A stretch of 64,000 bases of DNA from Croceimicrobium sp963977415. Its GTDB lineage: Bacteria > Bacteroidota > Bacteroidia > Flavobacteriales > Schleiferiaceae. A model generated the notes under the pieces. That model was given only the letters and a program-made list of their open reading frames with translations. It was not told the origin of the DNA and searched no databases. The translations under genes and the position numbers were made by a program. The stretch lies in the NCBI GenBank assembly GCA_963977415.1, contig CAXBOS010000003.1:62001-126000 (forward strand), given 5' to 3'. Of the stretch, positions 35,884 through 44,585 are shown in pieces (positions within the stretch are counted from its first letter, which is position 1; every line of letters starts with the position of its first letter).

Positions 35884-36408
35884 ATGCTTTTAGAAGAGTG
35901 TTTTCAACTCGGACACATCAGTCGCTTACATGGCTATAAGGGCGCAGTAGTAGCGTTTTTCGATACCGATCGCCCCGAAGCCTACACAACATTGGAATCA
36001 GTTCTTATCGAAAACGATGGAGAGCTGATTCCTTTTTTTATTGAGGAACTAAGCCGCAACTCTAAAGGTCATTTCATTTTGAAATTTGAAGACCTTGAAC
36101 CAGATCAAGCGGAATCCTATATTGGAGCAGAACTCTATCTGCCTCTCAATCTTTTACCCCCCCTTAGCGGGAAGAAGTTTTACTTTCACGAAGTACTAAA
36201 CTTTTCCGTTCACGATAAAAACGAAGGCCTAATCGGCACCTTGGAAGCCATGCTCGACAGCGGTGCTCAACCACTTTTTAAGATTATTAATGCCGAACAA
36301 AAAGAAATTTTAGTTCCTGCTATTGACGATTTTATCGAAAGCATCGAGCGGGAAAAGAAGGAAATTCATCTTATCCTCCCCGAAGGACTTTTAGAAGTCT
36401 ACTCTTAA
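35884..36408 (+). CDS. rimM: 16S rRNA processing protein RimM
   Basis: 174 residues; assists maturation of the 30S head, binding S19. N-terminal beta-barrel (CFQLGHISRLHGYKGAVVAFF, 6-26) and C-terminal PRC-barrel (FYFHEVLNFSVHD, then ILVPAIDDFIESIE). The adjacency to rpsP supports the call. The usual G-x-I-v-k-pHGlrGev start motif is recognisable as GHISRLHGYKGAV. Confidence 0.93.
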   Translation: MLLEECFQLGHISRLHGYKGAVVAFFDTDRPEAYTTLESVLIENDGELIPFFIEELSRNSKGHFILKFEDLEPDQAESYIGAELYLPLNLLPPLSGKKFYFHEVLNFSVHDKNEGLIGTLEAMLDSGAQPLFKIINAEQKEILVPAIDDFIESIEREKKEIHLILPEGLLEVYS

Positions 36409-36438
36409 TAGGGAAGCCCATCTTTTACTACCAGTAAA

Positions 36439-37143
36439 ATGGCTCATCAAAAACCATTTCAGTTTAAGCAATTCAGTTTAGCCCACTCTCGCAGTGCTCA
36501 AAAAATTGGCACTGATTCGGTTATATTGGGATCTTGGCTTAAAGCCGAAAAAGCCGATACGATTTTAGATGTTGGTAGCGGCTGCGGATTATTGGCCTTT
36601 ATGATGGCCCAGAAATTTCCGCAAGCGCAAGTTTTAGGCATCGAGCAGGACCTAGCTTCTTTCGAGGAAAGTCTTGAAAATTGCACTAGCAGTCCTTTTA
36701 AGGAAAGAGTAAACTTTATACAATCTGATTTCACACAATGGAGCAGCAATAGGCATTTCGACCTTATAGTTTCTAACCCTCCCTATTTTGAGAGCGGCCA
36801 AAACACCAATCGACCTGAACGTGATAATGCCCGTAGGCAGAAGAGTTTAAGCCATACCGATCTACTTAAGAAGATGAACCAGCTATTAACAGGAGCAGGT
36901 AGCATCTATTTGGTACTACCCCCCATTGAAGCATCCAACTTTATAGACTTAGCTAAATTGGAGGGACTTTACCTTTCCCGTTTTTGCGAAGTGAAATCTA
37001 AAGCGGATACGCCTACCAAACGCTGTTTATTTAGTTTAAGCCGACAAGCTAGGCAAACCCAAAACGAAGAACTAATTCTTTATCTAGAGGATGGTAGCCG
37101 TCATCCCCAGCACGCTAAGCTTACCCAAGATTTTTATCTTTAA
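36439..37143 (+). CDS. trmN6: tRNA1(Val) (adenine37-N6)-methyltransferase
   Basis: 234 residues, YfiC-like. N-terminal FKQFSLAHSRSAQKIGTDSVIL is the family's substrate-entry segment, DVGSGCGLLAFM (45-56) the SAM loop and SNPPYF (112-117) the N6-adenine catalytic motif. It methylates A37 of valine tRNA. Placed 30 bases after rimM, so likely part of the rpsP-rimM operon. Convergent with the pirin gene only 3 bases away. Confidence 0.88.
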   Translation: MAHQKPFQFKQFSLAHSRSAQKIGTDSVILGSWLKAEKADTILDVGSGCGLLAFMMAQKFPQAQVLGIEQDLASFEESLENCTSSPFKERVNFIQSDFTQWSSNRHFDLIVSNPPYFESGQNTNRPERDNARRQKSLSHTDLLKKMNQLLTGAGSIYLVLPPIEASNFIDLAKLEGLYLSRFCEVKSKADTPTKRCLFSLSRQARQTQNEELILYLEDGSRHPQHAKLTQDFYL

Positions 37144-37146
37144 ATC

Positions 37147-38022
37147 CTATTTTCCCGGCAAAGGCACGTAAGTTTCATCATTGGGAACTTTAGGCCAATC
37201 CCAAGCTTCCCATTTCTCTTTTGCCTCTTCAATATTTTCGGCTTCGGACGCTACAAAGTTCCAGTAAATGTGACGCTTCTCTGGCAAGGCTTCTCCGCCA
37301 AAAAAGATAATATGACTATCCGCTTCTAACGAAAGTTTGCAAACATCTTCCTCTTTGGAAACCAATAGGTTTCCCGCTTCTACTCTATTCTTGCAGGCTT
37401 GAATGGCTCCTTTCACGACACAAATGCCAATCTCGCCTTTAAGCTTGCCGCTTAGATCAATTTCACCGGCACTGACCGATTTCAACTCTAGCATAAACAA
37501 AGGGGAATGCACCGGCAGCGGCGACTTTTTACCAAAAGCTTCGCCAGCAATAAGACGAAAATCTAGATCTTCTTCTTGCCAATTTGGTAATTCATCAGCG
37601 GAAAAATGATGAAAGGAAGGAGCTACTTTTTCAAACTCTTTCGGCAAAGCCACCCAAATTTGATAGCCATGCATTAAATACGAATCAGCCTCTCTCAATG
37701 CCAAAGGTGTTCTTTCGGTATGGCTTACGCCTGATCCGGCCACCATCCAATTAACCGAACCTGGACGAATAAGTTGTTTCGTTCCAATGCTATCGGCATG
37801 TTCAACTTCGCCACTTAAAAGATAGGTTAGGGTCGCTAAGCCAATATGCGGATGTTGATCCACATCCATAAATTTACCCTTACCCATTTGAGTTGGCCCC
37901 ATATGATCTATGAAAATGAAAGGCCCCACCATACGCTTCTTCCGAAAGGGCAGTAAACGCCCAACTATAAAATCACCAATATCACGACTGCGTTCTGGAA
38001 TAACTAAATCGTTAGTAGACAT
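37147..38022 (-). CDS. Pirin family protein
   Basis: 291 residues with two cupin domains. The N-terminal cupin holds the metal-binding pattern PHIGLATLTYLLSGEVEHADS (His/His/Glu type, about 57-77) and FIDHMGP at 33-39. The C-terminal pirin domain includes SPLFMLELKSVSAGEIDLS. Some bacterial pirins oxidise quercetin. The role here is not evident. Monocistronic. Confidence 0.93.
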   Translation of the reverse strand: MSTNDLVIPERSRDIGDFIVGRLLPFRKKRMVGPFIFIDHMGPTQMGKGKFMDVDQHPHIGLATLTYLLSGEVEHADSIGTKQLIRPGSVNWMVAGSGVSHTERTPLALREADSYLMHGYQIWVALPKEFEKVAPSFHHFSADELPNWQEEDLDFRLIAGEAFGKKSPLPVHSPLFMLELKSVSAGEIDLSGKLKGEIGICVVKGAIQACKNRVEAGNLLVSKEEDVCKLSLEADSHIIFFGGEALPEKRHIYWNFVASEAENIEEAKEKWEAWDWPKVPNDETYVPLPGK

Positions 38023-38101
38023 ACAAACCTTTTTTACAAATTTATAGTCTGAGTCCGTTTCAAATCAAAGAATTGCAAGTATTTTCGTAAAAAATGAAGA
38101 G

Positions 38102-38566
38102 ATGGGGATCTTTTGGATAATCTTAGTCAGCCTTTTTAAACCTGCACATGATTTTCATGTCAGTATTAGCCAGGCGGAGTGGGAAGACGGTTTGCTTAAA
38201 TGCACGATTCGTGTATTTAGCGATGACTTAGAAATGAGCTTACAAAAGGATTATGGCAGAGACTATCGTCTTGAAACAGCCATAAATGACGACCGTTTGG
38301 GCCAGTTTGTGTTAAAGTATTTTGGCTTTCGCCAAGATGGCCAAATACTAAAAGGCGAGTTTGTGGGCATGGAAATAGAGAATGACTTGAGCTTTCTTTA
38401 TTTACAATTTCCCTTGGAAAAAGCACCCTCTTCATTGGAGGTTTACAACCTTCTTTTTTTCGATAGCTTTGAAGACCAAAGTAATATTGTAAATGTTCAG
38501 TGCGGCTCGGTGCTTCGCTCGGCATTTCTTTCGCCTCAAAAAAACACACAGATACTAGAATTTTAA
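38102..38566 (+). CDS. DUF6702-like exported protein
   Basis: 154 residues. A short hydrophobic N-terminus (MGIFWIILVSLF) is followed by HDFHVSISQAEWEDGLLKC, the signature start of the DUF6702 group, and by VRIF-type RVFSDDLEMSLQ. Predicted periplasmic beta-sandwich. It is 2 bases from the following HupE/UreJ-like gene. The pair resembles other Bacteroidota DUF6702-HupE loci, which may relate to metal uptake, by analogy only. Confidence 0.75.
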   Translation: MGIFWIILVSLFKPAHDFHVSISQAEWEDGLLKCTIRVFSDDLEMSLQKDYGRDYRLETAINDDRLGQFVLKYFGFRQDGQILKGEFVGMEIENDLSFLYLQFPLEKAPSSLEVYNLLFFDSFEDQSNIVNVQCGSVLRSAFLSPQKNTQILEF

Positions 38567-38568
38567 GA

Positions 38569-39144
38569 ATGCATCCATTTACTAATTATCTGCGTTTAGG
38601 TTACGAGCATATTATCAGCTTAGCTGCACTCGACCATATTCTATTTCTTATTGCCTTAATGGCTGTTTACCAAACCAAAAATTGGCTTAAAGTGGTCATT
38701 TCGGTTTCTTTTTTCACCATTGGTCATTCGATTACGCTGAGTCTTGGGGCCCTGAATGTGGTAAATATTGACCAAGGTTTTATCGAATTCTTAATACCCT
38801 TAACCATTGTTTTTACTGCACTTCTCAATCTCACTAAATTTGGGCAGAACCAAAAAAGTAATTTCAAATATTGGATTGCCTTAAGCTTCGGTTTAATTCA
38901 CGGTTTAGGTTTCTCTAACTATTACGATATGCTGGTGATGGGTGAAAGTAATTATTGGCAAGCCCTTTTACCATTTAACTTAGGCATTGAACTCGCCCAG
39001 TTGTTAGTCGTTTTTGTGATGCTAATTATTATGGGCATTTACGGCTTTATGCTGAATAAGAAAATTAGGGATTGGAACCTATTTATATCGGGTAGTGCCT
39101 TTGGTCTAGCCCTTATTATGTGCATTGAAAATTGGCCTTTCTAA
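38569..39144 (+). CDS. HupE/UreJ-like membrane protein
   Basis: 191 residues from the ATG at 38569 (upstream in-frame starts lie inside the preceding gene). Motifs: YEHIISLAALDHILFLIALM (HupE-type GxxHilxGxDHllFll), TIGHSITLSL, FGLIHGLGFSNYYDM and FNLGIELAQLLVVF. The conserved His and Glu residues in membrane helices suggest nickel or cobalt transport as in HupE/UreJ, but no nickel enzyme is nearby. About six helices. Confidence 0.85.
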   Translation: MHPFTNYLRLGYEHIISLAALDHILFLIALMAVYQTKNWLKVVISVSFFTIGHSITLSLGALNVVNIDQGFIEFLIPLTIVFTALLNLTKFGQNQKSNFKYWIALSFGLIHGLGFSNYYDMLVMGESNYWQALLPFNLGIELAQLLVVFVMLIIMGIYGFMLNKKIRDWNLFISGSAFGLALIMCIENWPF

Positions 39145-39155
39145 ATTAAGTGAGT

Positions 39156-39602
39156 ATGGAGTTTCAGATAAATAGCGCATTCGAAAATGATGCAAAGTAC
39201 AGCAAAGCAGCCCAAGCTTGGCAGGCAGTTTTAAAAGCAATCGAACCATTCGATTTAAGTGAAATAAGCTTAAGCACCATTGCTACTTACAATAAATTGC
39301 ACGTAGAGTCTACCGATGTGAAAATTGCCTTGAAAAACCTACAAAAAGCCAACTTAGCCTTGCAGCAGTCTTTAGTAAAGAATGACAAGCTTTTCCGCAA
39401 GAATTATAACCGTGATGTTTGGATTGCCTTAGGTGTAGGCGGCATTGGTGTTGGTCTTGGCGCCGCTTTGGGCTCTGCATTAGGATCTATGGCCTATATT
39501 GGTTTAGGAATGCCTATCGGTATGCTAATTGGAATTATAATTGGCCGTTCTATGGATCAAAAAGCAGAAAAAGAAGGCCGAGTTTATTCCATCAATTCGT
39601 AA
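39156..39602 (+). CDS. Small protein with glycine-zipper membrane hairpin
   Basis: 148 residues from the ATG at 39156 (a GTG at 39150 is possible). The first 95 residues are helical and polar. Then comes a Gly-rich hydrophobic hairpin (GVGGIGVGLGAALGSALGSM, then GLGMPIGMLIGIIIG, 95-135) of glycine-zipper type. Family not recognised. It lies 11 bases after the HupE-like gene, so is probably co-transcribed. It overlaps the convergent DUF1015 gene by 19 bases. Confidence 0.65.
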   Translation: MEFQINSAFENDAKYSKAAQAWQAVLKAIEPFDLSEISLSTIATYNKLHVESTDVKIALKNLQKANLALQQSLVKNDKLFRKNYNRDVWIALGVGGIGVGLGAALGSALGSMAYIGLGMPIGMLIGIIIGRSMDQKAEKEGRVYSINS

Positions 39603-40813
39603 ATCACCAAGCCGCTGCGCAGCTTTGGTTCGATATAGGTACTTTTAGGCGGCATAATTTTACCTTTATCGCTCACCTCTTTAATTTGTTCCATACTTAC
39701 GGGGAAGAGGCTAAAAGCAAGATGATAAGCACCTGAATCTACTGCCTGCTCTAATTTTTCTAAGCCGTGTACTCCTGGCACAAAATCCACCCTATCATCT
39801 GATTTGAGATCGGCGATATTAAAAATTGGTGCTAAAATATTGCGACTCAAAATTTCCGCATCTAAATGTCCTACCGCATCACTGGGGTCAAAACTGCCCA
39901 TTTTAGGACTCAGTTTAAACCACTCTCCTTGAATATACATACCCATTTCATGCAACTTCTGAGGATGAAAAGTTTCATTCCCTTTGGGTTCAATATGAAA
40001 AACACGATTTAACTCCCTTAGGATTTGCTCTTTCGATTTACCGCTATCATTAATCACCAAACGATTAAAATCGTAAATCTTCATTTGCTCCTCTCCAATC
40101 AAAAAAGCCATAAAATACTGGTGTAAATCACCTTCTACTCCTTTTTCTTCTAAACGATTAGCCAACAAAGCCGAACTAGCCGAGCGATGATGACCATCTG
40201 CAATGTATAAAGCTTCTTGATCCTTAAAAGCCGCGGTAATTATTGCACAATCGCTCGCTTCTGTAATAGGCCATAAACGATGATAAACCTTATCGGTACT
40301 GGTAAATTCGTATTCGGCGCGTAGTTCTTCGTAACGGGCAAAAAGCTGATTTAATTTAAAACTATCCTGATAAACTAAAAGAACGGGCTCCGCATTAAAG
40401 GCGGTGTGCTCCAAATAATCGGTAAACATTTCTTCGCGCACACTTAAAGTGTTTTCATGCTTTTTAATGCGTCCTTCAACATAGTCGTTCACGCTTACCG
40501 CGGCAATTACTCCAATGTACTCATTGCCATCCTTTACTTGACTGTAGAGATAATAAGCTGCCTCTTTGTCTTTCTGAAAAATCCCTTCCTCGCACCAATC
40601 CAAATAGGCCGATTTCACTAAATCGAACTTCTCTTTCGAAGAAACCATTTTACGCACAGTCGAAGGATTTATGACGTGCATAAAAGTGAAAGGATTATTG
40701 CTGAGTTTATCATCCAACTCCTCGTCTGTATAGCTATGATACGATCGAGTTGCAACTAAATATGCTTTATCGCGGGGTGGCCTACTGGCCCGAAAGGGAC
40801 GGATAGTTATCAT
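39584..40813 (-). CDS. DUF1015 family protein
   Basis: 409 residues, full length. Characteristic motifs: IRPFRASRPPRDKA near the N-terminus, NPFTFMHVINPS, and YIADGHHRSASSALLAN with the conserved ADGHHR sequence (about 200-217), then FMAFLIGEEQMKIYDFNRLV. The ADGHHRY-like motif recalls ParB/sulfiredoxin-type folds, and kinase activity has been proposed for relatives, but I would leave the function open. Monocistronic, divergent from the O-methyltransferase gene. Confidence 0.92.
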   Translation of the reverse strand: MITIRPFRASRPPRDKAYLVATRSYHSYTDEELDDKLSNNPFTFMHVINPSTVRKMVSSKEKFDLVKSAYLDWCEEGIFQKDKEAAYYLYSQVKDGNEYIGVIAAVSVNDYVEGRIKKHENTLSVREEMFTDYLEHTAFNAEPVLLVYQDSFKLNQLFARYEELRAEYEFTSTDKVYHRLWPITEASDCAIITAAFKDQEALYIADGHHRSASSALLANRLEEKGVEGDLHQYFMAFLIGEEQMKIYDFNRLVINDSGKSKEQILRELNRVFHIEPKGNETFHPQKLHEMGMYIQGEWFKLSPKMGSFDPSDAVGHLDAEILSRNILAPIFNIADLKSDDRVDFVPGVHGLEKLEQAVDSGAYHLAFSLFPVSMEQIKEVSDKGKIMPPKSTYIEPKLRSGLVIYELME

Positions 40814-40871
40814 GCTACGAAATTAGACATTCAGCACTTAATTCTTAATTTTAGCCCCACATAAATAGCGC

Positions 40872-41513
40872 ATGAATTTCCTCTCCGACGATTTAGAATA
40901 TTACCTCAGCCAACACCACGACCCTGAGGAAGATCTTTTGGCCGAATTAAATCGACAAACGCATCTGAAAATTCTGCAGCCACGTATGCTAAGCGGACCT
41001 TTACAAGGGCGCTACCTTTCTTTTTTAAGTAAACTATTAAGGCCCGAGCGAATATTAGAAATTGGCACCTATACGGGTTATTCCGCCCTTTGCCTGGCAG
41101 AAGGTCTCGCTCCTTCGGGCAGATTGCATACCATTGAAATAAACGATGAGCTAGAAAGTTTCACCCAATCCTTTTTTAGTCGTTCCGCTTATGCAGATAA
41201 GTTAAAATTACATATTGGGGATGCGCTAGAAATTATCGATGAGCTAAAAGAACCTTGGGACTTAATTTTCATAGATGCCGATAAACCGCGCTACCTCAAT
41301 TATTACGAAAAGTTAATTCCCCAGTTAAAAAGTGGTGCCGTAATTTTAGCCGACAATGTTTTATGGAGTGGCAAAGTTTTAAAAGAACCCGACCCGAGAG
41401 ACGAAAGCACTTTGGCCCTTGTAGAATTTAATCGTTTTGTACAGGATGATGACCGAGTTGAAAACTTACTCTTACCCTTACGCGATGGCCTAATGTGTAT
41501 TCGTAAAAAATAA
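40872..41513 (+). CDS. Class I SAM-dependent O-methyltransferase
   Basis: 213 residues, size and motifs of the catechol-O-methyltransferase-like family: PRMLSGPLQGRYLSFLSKLL (substrate lid), ILEIGTYTGYSALCLAEGL (SAM loop, about 57-75), HTIEINDELE, DLIFIDADKPRYLNYYE (metal ligand DAD) and ADNVLWSGKV (metal ligand DN). Substrate unknown. Transcribed alone or with the BNR protein 26 bases downstream. Confidence 0.92.
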   Translation: MNFLSDDLEYYLSQHHDPEEDLLAELNRQTHLKILQPRMLSGPLQGRYLSFLSKLLRPERILEIGTYTGYSALCLAEGLAPSGRLHTIEINDELESFTQSFFSRSAYADKLKLHIGDALEIIDELKEPWDLIFIDADKPRYLNYYEKLIPQLKSGAVILADNVLWSGKVLKEPDPRDESTLALVEFNRFVQDDDRVENLLLPLRDGLMCIRKK

Positions 41514-41539
41514 TTAAACGCATCTGCGAAAAGCAAAAA

Positions 41540-42814
41540 ATGAAAAAAATAATCGCCTTACTCGTTTGCACTTTTAGTATGCAAGCCCAAAATGTTTTGA
41601 TTGGAGAATCTAGTCTTCTACGGGGAAGAGGCTATTGTGAACCGAGTATAACCATAAATCCTAAAAATCCCGCAAACCTAGTTGCTGCCTGTATTTTGGA
41701 TAAGGTTTTCTATTCTAACGACAGTGGAAAAACTTGGCAAGAAGATGAGTTGGAGTCGCCTTATGGTGTTTGGGGCGATCCCGTTTTACTAAGCGACACC
41801 GCGGGTAATCACTATTATTTTCACCTCTCTGATCCTACAGGAGAAAACTGGAGTAGCGAGGAAATCTTGGATAGAATTGTCGCCCAAAAAAGTATCGATG
41901 GAGGTAAAACCTGGAGCGAGGGATCTTATATGGGATTGAATCATCCGAAAGATCAGGATAAGCATTGGGTTACCTTAGATCCCAATAATAACAATATTTA
42001 CGCTACGTGGACCCAATTTGATGATTACGGCAGTGAAGACTCAACTGCCCAAAGCAATATTCTGTTTTCCCGATCAACAGATGCAGGTGAAACGTGGTCT
42101 GAGGCATTGCAAATAAACCAAATCCCTGGTACTTGCCGCGATGATGACAGCACCACGGAAGGTGCCGTACCCGCAGTAGGTCCCGATGGTACCATTTACG
42201 TTTCTTGGGCCTTTAACGAGAAACTTTATTTTGACCGATCTAGCGACGGCGGAGAAACTTGGCTCGCGGAAGATAAAGTAGTAGCTGAACAACCTGGCGG
42301 TTGGGATATTGATGTTTATGGAATTTCACGCGCCAATGGCATGCCTGTAACTGTTTGCGACCTAAGCGATAGCAAATATGCTGGAAGGCTTTACATAAAT
42401 TGGGTTGATGATAGAAATGGCAATTACGATGTTTGGGTAATTAGCAGCGACGATGGCGGTGATACTTGGACTGAGGCCCTGAAAATAAACGATGACTTGG
42501 ACTCTGCCGACCAATTTTTTAGCTGGCTGTGCGTAGACCAAAGCAATGGCGATCTGTATGCAGTATTTTACGACCGTCGCGGTTTAGAAGGTATATTCGA
42601 AACAGATGTTTATCTGGCTTCAAGCCAAGACGGCGGAAAAACCTGGAAAAACGAAAAAATAAATGAAGAAACATTTAGAACCATACCGGCGGTTTTCTTT
42701 GGTGATTACAATCATATTAGTGCCCACAATGGCATGGTTAGGCCAATTTGGACCGCTATTTATGGCGGAAGAATGGGGATTTACACCAGCCTCCTTCAGT
42801 TTAACAAAGAATAG
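41540..42814 (+). CDS. BNR/Asp-box repeat (sialidase-like) exported protein
   Basis: 424 residues with a short signal peptide (MKKIIALLVCTFSMQAQ). Six Asp-box motifs mark a six-bladed beta-propeller: DSGKTWQE, DGGKTWSE, DAGETWSE, DGGETWLA, DGGDTWTE and DGGKTWKN. The RIP-type motif and catalytic Tyr/Glu of true sialidases were not identified, so sialidase activity should not be assumed. No sorting tail, so probably periplasmic or released by another route. Confidence 0.85.
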   Translation: MKKIIALLVCTFSMQAQNVLIGESSLLRGRGYCEPSITINPKNPANLVAACILDKVFYSNDSGKTWQEDELESPYGVWGDPVLLSDTAGNHYYFHLSDPTGENWSSEEILDRIVAQKSIDGGKTWSEGSYMGLNHPKDQDKHWVTLDPNNNNIYATWTQFDDYGSEDSTAQSNILFSRSTDAGETWSEALQINQIPGTCRDDDSTTEGAVPAVGPDGTIYVSWAFNEKLYFDRSSDGGETWLAEDKVVAEQPGGWDIDVYGISRANGMPVTVCDLSDSKYAGRLYINWVDDRNGNYDVWVISSDDGGDTWTEALKINDDLDSADQFFSWLCVDQSNGDLYAVFYDRRGLEGIFETDVYLASSQDGGKTWKNEKINEETFRTIPAVFFGDYNHISAHNGMVRPIWTAIYGGRMGIYTSLLQFNKE

Positions 42815-42840
42815 AGTATCTATCTCTTAAGCCTTTAAGC

Positions 42841-42879
42841 AGCCTCTTCTTTTTTTAATAGGAGAAAAAAAGAAGAGCT
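42841..42879 (+). terminator. Terminator-like A/T-rich hairpin
   Basis: Arms AGCCTCTTCTTTTTTT and AAAAAAAGAAGAGCT with a short loop, one bulged C. It closes the BNR gene. A/T-rich but long. Confidence 0.5.
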
Positions 42880-42925
42880 GGAATTTCGCTTAATAGAGTT
42901 GCCATCCTAAGTGCTTGCGAATCCT

Positions 42926-42933
42926 TAACTTCG
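42926..42933 (+). promoter_or_regulatory. Candidate promoter (TAACTTCG) of the peptidase E gene
   Basis: Fits TAnnTTTG with one change. It lies 49 bases before the ATG at 42983 and supports that start over the upstream TTG. Confidence 0.4.
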
Positions 42934-42982
42934 CGGCAAGCCAAAAATAAATTTTTAATTGGCCACAGTCGCCAATCCTATT

Positions 42983-43720
42983 ATGAACTCTTCACCTACC
43001 CTCCCCAATAAGCACAGTCGTTTACTTATAATTTCAACTAGCAAAATTCACGGCTCAGAGTATATGGAATACATTGCTGAGGAAGTGCAAGATTTCTTAG
43101 GTAATAAAAGGGAGCTGCTCTTTATTCCCTACGCTCAGCCAAGTGGAATTTCTTATGACGAGTATACCCGCTTTCCCAAAGAAGCTTTAAAAAACTTTGG
43201 AATTAGCGTAAAAGGTATACATGAATTCCCATCTGCCCCAGAGGCGGTAGCTCAAGCGCAAGCCATTTTCATTGGAGGCGGCAATACTTTTTTACTGCTA
43301 AAAACCCTTTACGAGCAAGGCCTCATTGGTCCTTTGCGGGATGCGATCTCTAAAGGAACGCCTTATATGGGTAGCAGTGCTGGTAGTAATATCACCGGTT
43401 TAAGCATTGGCACAACGAATGATATGCCTATTGTTTATCCTCCTTCTTTTGAAGCCTTGCAATTTTTACCCTTTAATATAAATCCCCACTATTTAGATCC
43501 TGATCCAGATTCGAAGCATCAAGGTGAAACTCGAGAAACTCGAATTAACGAGTTTCATGGTCAAAATTCCCAAAAGGTTATTGGCCTACGCGAAGGAAGT
43601 TGGCTGCGAGTTGAAGGTCAACAAATTGTTTTAAAAGGTCAGCATTCTGCCCGCCTTTTTGAGGCTGGTAAAGCAGCACGCGAACTTGTACCATCTGACA
43701 TCAGCGCAGCTTTAATTTAA
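42983..43720 (+). CDS. pepE: Alpha-aspartyl dipeptidase (peptidase E)
   Basis: Serine peptidase of family S51 that cleaves N-terminal Asp dipeptides. 245 residues from the ATG at 42983. The TTG at 42959 would add eight residues. GGGNTFLLL, then YMGSSAGSNI with the nucleophile Ser in GSSAGS, then NINPHYLDPDP with the catalytic His, and GLREGSWLRVEG match the family. An AlkD-like gene follows after 3 bases. Confidence 0.93.
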   Translation: MNSSPTLPNKHSRLLIISTSKIHGSEYMEYIAEEVQDFLGNKRELLFIPYAQPSGISYDEYTRFPKEALKNFGISVKGIHEFPSAPEAVAQAQAIFIGGGNTFLLLKTLYEQGLIGPLRDAISKGTPYMGSSAGSNITGLSIGTTNDMPIVYPPSFEALQFLPFNINPHYLDPDPDSKHQGETRETRINEFHGQNSQKVIGLREGSWLRVEGQQIVLKGQHSARLFEAGKAARELVPSDISAALI

Positions 43721-43723
43721 GCA

Positions 43724-44419
43724 ATGAAGGCCGATCAGTTTATAGAGTTACTGATGCCCTTGGCTGATCCTGATTTCGCGGAAGGACTCAAGCGCTTCGG
43801 CATTCCCAACAATCAGGCTTTGGGTTTACGTATGCCGGAACTGCGTGAAGCGATTAAGCCCTTTAAAAAAAATAAAGCCTTAGCCCAAGAGCTTTACGAA
43901 ATGCCTATTCATGAAGCGAAATTAGCCGCAGGCATGATTGATGACCCTAATGAACTTAGTTTGGCTGATGCCGAAATCTATTGGCGAGGCTTTTATAGTT
44001 GGGATTTGGTTGATCAGTTTTGTAGTGGGCTTTTAGTGCATTGTAGTTTTGCCCACGACTTACCTTTTCTCTGGACTCCTGCCCAAGAAGAATTTCAAAG
44101 ACGGGCGGGAATTGTAATGATTGTAGCCATTGCCTTGCATCATAAAAAAATGCCTGATGAGGAAATAGCCAAATTTTACCCTTTACTGAAGGAATACATC
44201 TTTGATGAACGAAATTTTGTGCGCAAAGCCATTTCTTGGGCCTTGCGTACCATTGGGAAGCGTAGCTTGTTTTTGAACACTGAAATTCAAAATCTCATTA
44301 AAGAGGAATGGATGGATAGTGAAGGAAATTTTAAGTTTTGGGCCGCTGGTGATGCTTATCGCGAGATAAGTCAAGAAAAATACCTCATTCGACTTAGAGC
44401 TAAAGCTCAAAAAAAGTGA
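43724..44419 (+). CDS. AlkD-like DNA alkylation repair protein
   Basis: 231 residues, all-helical HEAT-like repeats. Recognised by GLRMPELREAIKPF (RVPxLR-type motif), WRGFYSWDLVDQFC (catalytic-face Trp and Asp) and DERNFVRKAISWALRTIGKR, all characteristic of the DNA alkylation repair enzyme family that removes alkylated bases by glycosidic cleavage. Some members lack activity. Overlaps no neighbour; spacing of 3 bases indicates an operon with pepE. Confidence 0.9.
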   Translation: MKADQFIELLMPLADPDFAEGLKRFGIPNNQALGLRMPELREAIKPFKKNKALAQELYEMPIHEAKLAAGMIDDPNELSLADAEIYWRGFYSWDLVDQFCSGLLVHCSFAHDLPFLWTPAQEEFQRRAGIVMIVAIALHHKKMPDEEIAKFYPLLKEYIFDERNFVRKAISWALRTIGKRSLFLNTEIQNLIKEEWMDSEGNFKFWAAGDAYREISQEKYLIRLRAKAQKK

Positions 44420-44560
44420 ATAATATCCTCTCCTAGCCTACTATTCCTTCTGCGTAAGCAGGAAGATGCATAACCCCTGGGCCATTTTTTTTCCATTTTC
44501 ATTCCAATAAAAATATGGCGGCTTTTCGCTAATCCTTACCTTCTGCTCAAATGCATTAAG

Positions 44561-44568
44561 TAAATTTG
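44561..44568 (+). promoter_or_regulatory. Promoter -7 element (TAAATTTG) of gpmI
   Basis: Exact TAnnTTTG match, 17 bases before the gpmI ATG, implying a short 5' leader. Confidence 0.5.
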
Positions 44569-44585
44569 TCGCTTAACTATTCATC

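Noticed and set aside
41540..42814. True sialidase
   Set aside because: Asp boxes are present but the arginine triad and catalytic Tyr/Glu were not found; named only as BNR-repeat protein.
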